This document shows positions 61,848 to 64,000 of a DNA stretch of 64,000 bases, piece by piece. The stretch spans positions 149,703,428 to 149,767,427 of the forward strand of contig NC_135784.1 in NCBI RefSeq assembly GCF_051106095.1, written 5' to 3'. Source of the stretch: Pogona vitticeps. Its lineage: Eukaryota > Chordata > Lepidosauria > Squamata > Agamidae. Within the stretch, counting starts at the first letter, position 1. The number at the start of each line of letters is the position of its first letter. The notes under the pieces were generated by a model. That model was given only the letters and a program-made list of their open reading frames with translations. It was not told where the DNA came from and searched no databases. Both the position numbers and the translations under genes were made by a program.

Positions 61848-62376
61848 CCATTTTTCCATGTATAAGACGCCCCCATGTATAAGGCACTCCCCACTTTTCT
61901 AACTCAAAATTTCTTTCCTTGCAAAAAAGTGGATCCCTCCCCCCTCCTTAAGGTAAAGGTTCCCCTTGACAATTTTTGTCCAGTCGTGCTCGACTCTAGG
62001 GGGCGGTGCTCATCCCCATTTCCAAGCCATAGAGCCAGCGTTTTGTCCGAAGACAATCTTCCATGGTCACATGGCCAGTGCAACTTAGACACGGAACGCT
62101 GTTACCTTCCCACCGAGGTGGTCCCTATTTATCTACTTGCATTTGCATGCTTTTGAACCGCTAGGTTGGCAGGAGCTGGGACAAAGTGACGGGAGCTCAC
62201 TCCATCACGTGGAATCGATCTTACGACTGCTGGTCTTCTTACCCTGCAGCACAGGCTTCTGCGGTTTAGCCTGCAGCGCCACCACTCCCCTCCTTACTTC
62301 CATGTATAAAATGGCCCTCAATTCTTCCTCTAATTATTTTAGGAAAAAGTGTTGTTTTATACATGAAAAAATACAG
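61848..62376 (+). mobile_element. TA-flanked MITE interrupted by a Sauria SINE
   Basis: Outer ends CCATTTTTCCATGTATAAGACG and TTTTATACATGAAAAAATACAG between TA dinucleotides (61846-61847, 62377-62378). Same family as 52616-53119. Its interior is split by the SINE at 61951-62286. Confidence 0.78.
61951..62286 (-). mobile_element. Sauria-type tRNA SINE, near full length, nested
   Basis: Reverse complement of the 31077-31415 type: AGGTAAAGGTTCCCCTTGAC at the left and GCGGTTTAGCCTGCAGCGCC at the right. The target duplication CCCCTCCTTA at 61941-61950 and 62287-62296 is perfect. Confidence 0.92.
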
Positions 62377-62379
62377 TAC

Positions 62380-64000
62380 ATCCCCTTGCACTGTGCCAGA
62401 AAGGTGAACAACAGCTCTCAAAGGGACAGGATGGATCAATCTAGGCAGAAACACATGTGGATGCCATCATCTGACTCAATCCAAACTGTGCCAACAGCGA
62501 TCAATATATCAACTTCTACATCAATCTAGATGGGTTCTAAGAAAAAATGGTGGAGCTGAATACCAGGTTTGGGCAAACTGAGGACAGCTGTCATGTTGGG
62601 GGTGGGGAGTCTGTTCAGTGCAAAGCCTGATGGTAATTTCCTGTTCCCACAAAAAGGAAGATGAAACTTTGCAAAATGTGACTGAAGGTTGACTATAGAC
62701 ACAAACTGCAGTCTTACCCATAAAGGTAGCAAAACCTGAAATCTTGGGGGAAAGGAACAGGAAAATGAAGAAACCAATACTGTTTAATTTGGAGAAAGGT
62801 ATCAGTAAAACATTGTTAAGAATAATTTAGAAAGACCACCTGGAAACTGAATATTGGGATTTAGAGACTTTGGAGCACTCTGCTTCTCTAATCCAGAGAG
62901 GAAGAAGGAAAGTCAGGCTGTCAGACCTTACTTTTTCTCCAGGGACATTAGCAAGTCTTTGGGTCCAAGTCTTTGGTACCAAGTCCCAAGTCCAAGTCCC
63001 TATTAAAAAGAAGCTTTTTCCCCAGAAAAAAGAGAGGTGTGATTGGATTTCGAGTCATGATTTGAGTCCGCATCATAAAAAAACACACACACATAAGTTG
63101 AGTCTGAGTCGAGTCACCTGTGTGACTTAAATCCAACTTGATAGCAAATCCTGCAACTCGAGTTCCCATCCCTGGTTTTCTCTGTCTGTGATACTCTTAT
63201 CTGTGACAGCGTATGGCAAAACAGGAATGTGTGCTGTAATGTCCTGGACTCCTGGAGCATTCCTTGCAGACTAAGCAGTTTGTTCAAATTAACCTATAGA
63301 GGAGCACTGTTAAGTTGTCTAGGGGGAGGGCATTTGAGGAGTGTTACACTCAGTCTGTGGTGCAGAACACTCTTTCTTTTGAATTACATCTGAGGATGTG
63401 AAACTTGGTTTCACTGGGGGTGAAGGATACACTTCCAAGTCCTTTACTCCTTCGTTAATATTTAAACAGGGGAGTTAAATAAAACATAAAATGGAAAGCT
63501 GGGATTTTCTTGAATTTTGAACAGATAGTTTATGTTTTTTTAAAATATGATAAATATCTATTTGCATCTTTCTTAGCTCAGTGGTTTAATCTTTAACAAA
63601 CAGGTTTCAGACACCCCTCCCTCTCTTCTTCGGATATATGCTTGCTGCTGGATTTACTTCATTAGATTTGCCAGTTTTCTGAATGTTAGCATTTTAAAAC
63701 ATGTTTGCATTAAGTAATTCTAATCTCTTCTAAAGCTAGGTACTGTAGTCTCCAAGCCTGTGCCATGCCCTCCCTTCTTGCCACAGCTTCCCCACCACCA
63801 CCTCTCAGAGCACACACCTTTCCTTTCCTGACACCGAAACTCTGTTTGCCGGTTTTATTAAACGCTTTAACGGGCTCAAGATGTTTCCTTTTCAATGTAT
63901 TCCCACTCTGCTGCTCATCCTGACTATTTGGAAACTTGATCAATTATCTGGGGGGGCGGAAAGTGACTCTGTCTGTAGAGTTACACATGTCCTAGTTACA
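62380..64000. other. No gene recognised
   Basis: 62.93-63.17 kb has a run of TCCAAGTC / GAGTCCGAGTC-like units (CAAGTCCCAAGTCCAAGTCC, GAGTCTGAGTCGAGTC) and ends CTCGAGTTCCCATCCCTGG; this may be a decayed hAT-type element. No exon was recognised up to the window end. Confidence 0.4.

Overview
The window is nuclear DNA from a vertebrate, most likely a squamate reptile and probably a lizard. Host genes are split into short exons with GT/AG borders. The repeats are the squamate mixture: Sauria-type tRNA SINEs ending in CCTTTACC-like tails, RTE-BovB, CR1, L2-type and 5'-truncated L1 LINEs, Penelope-like elements, and hAT and pogo-type MITEs. I saw no retroviral or LTR element, no CRISPR array and no bacterial-type operon.

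Two kinds of host gene are present. (1) Minus strand, 7.1-18.7 kb: APOH (beta-2-glycoprotein I), seven exons coding for a signal peptide and five sushi domains. The last short exon, which in mammals carries the hydrophobic phospholipid-insertion loop, was not found. (2) Plus strand, 24.7-33.5 kb and 43.3-53.4 kb: two tandem, apparently intact copies of an RDH16/HSD17B6-like short-chain dehydrogenase (SDR9C type). Each has a TATA promoter, a non-coding first exon and four coding exons of 313, 259, 158 and 218 bp, giving 315 residues. A decayed extra copy of exon 2 lies inside copy B, and a scrap of a third duplication unit follows copy B at about 53.94 kb. APOH and RDH copy A are head to head, about 6 kb apart.

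Layout: 0-4 kb unique DNA, then a minus-strand L1 with a very long GAA/GAG tract in its 3' end; 4-7 kb microsatellites and old SINE/L2 scraps; 7-19 kb APOH with LINE, hAT and Penelope insertions in its introns; 19-24.6 kb SINE, pogo MITE, CR1 and BovB pieces; 24.7-33.8 kb RDH copy A; 33.8-43.2 kb spacer loaded with an L2/L1 composite, hAT MITEs and a Penelope copy; 43.3-53.8 kb RDH copy B; 54-64 kb gene-free DNA with L1, L2, other LINE, MITE and SINE fragments.

The most striking observations concern how mobile DNA and the RDH duplication interact. A Penelope-like insertion sits exactly on the exon 3 splice donor of copy A and its target duplication has copied the donor. Two different hAT MITEs occupy the same 8-bp site in the two paralogous promoter regions. 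The two RDH copies are mosaics of near-identical and clearly diverged exons, which suggests gene conversion plus divergence of the substrate-binding part.
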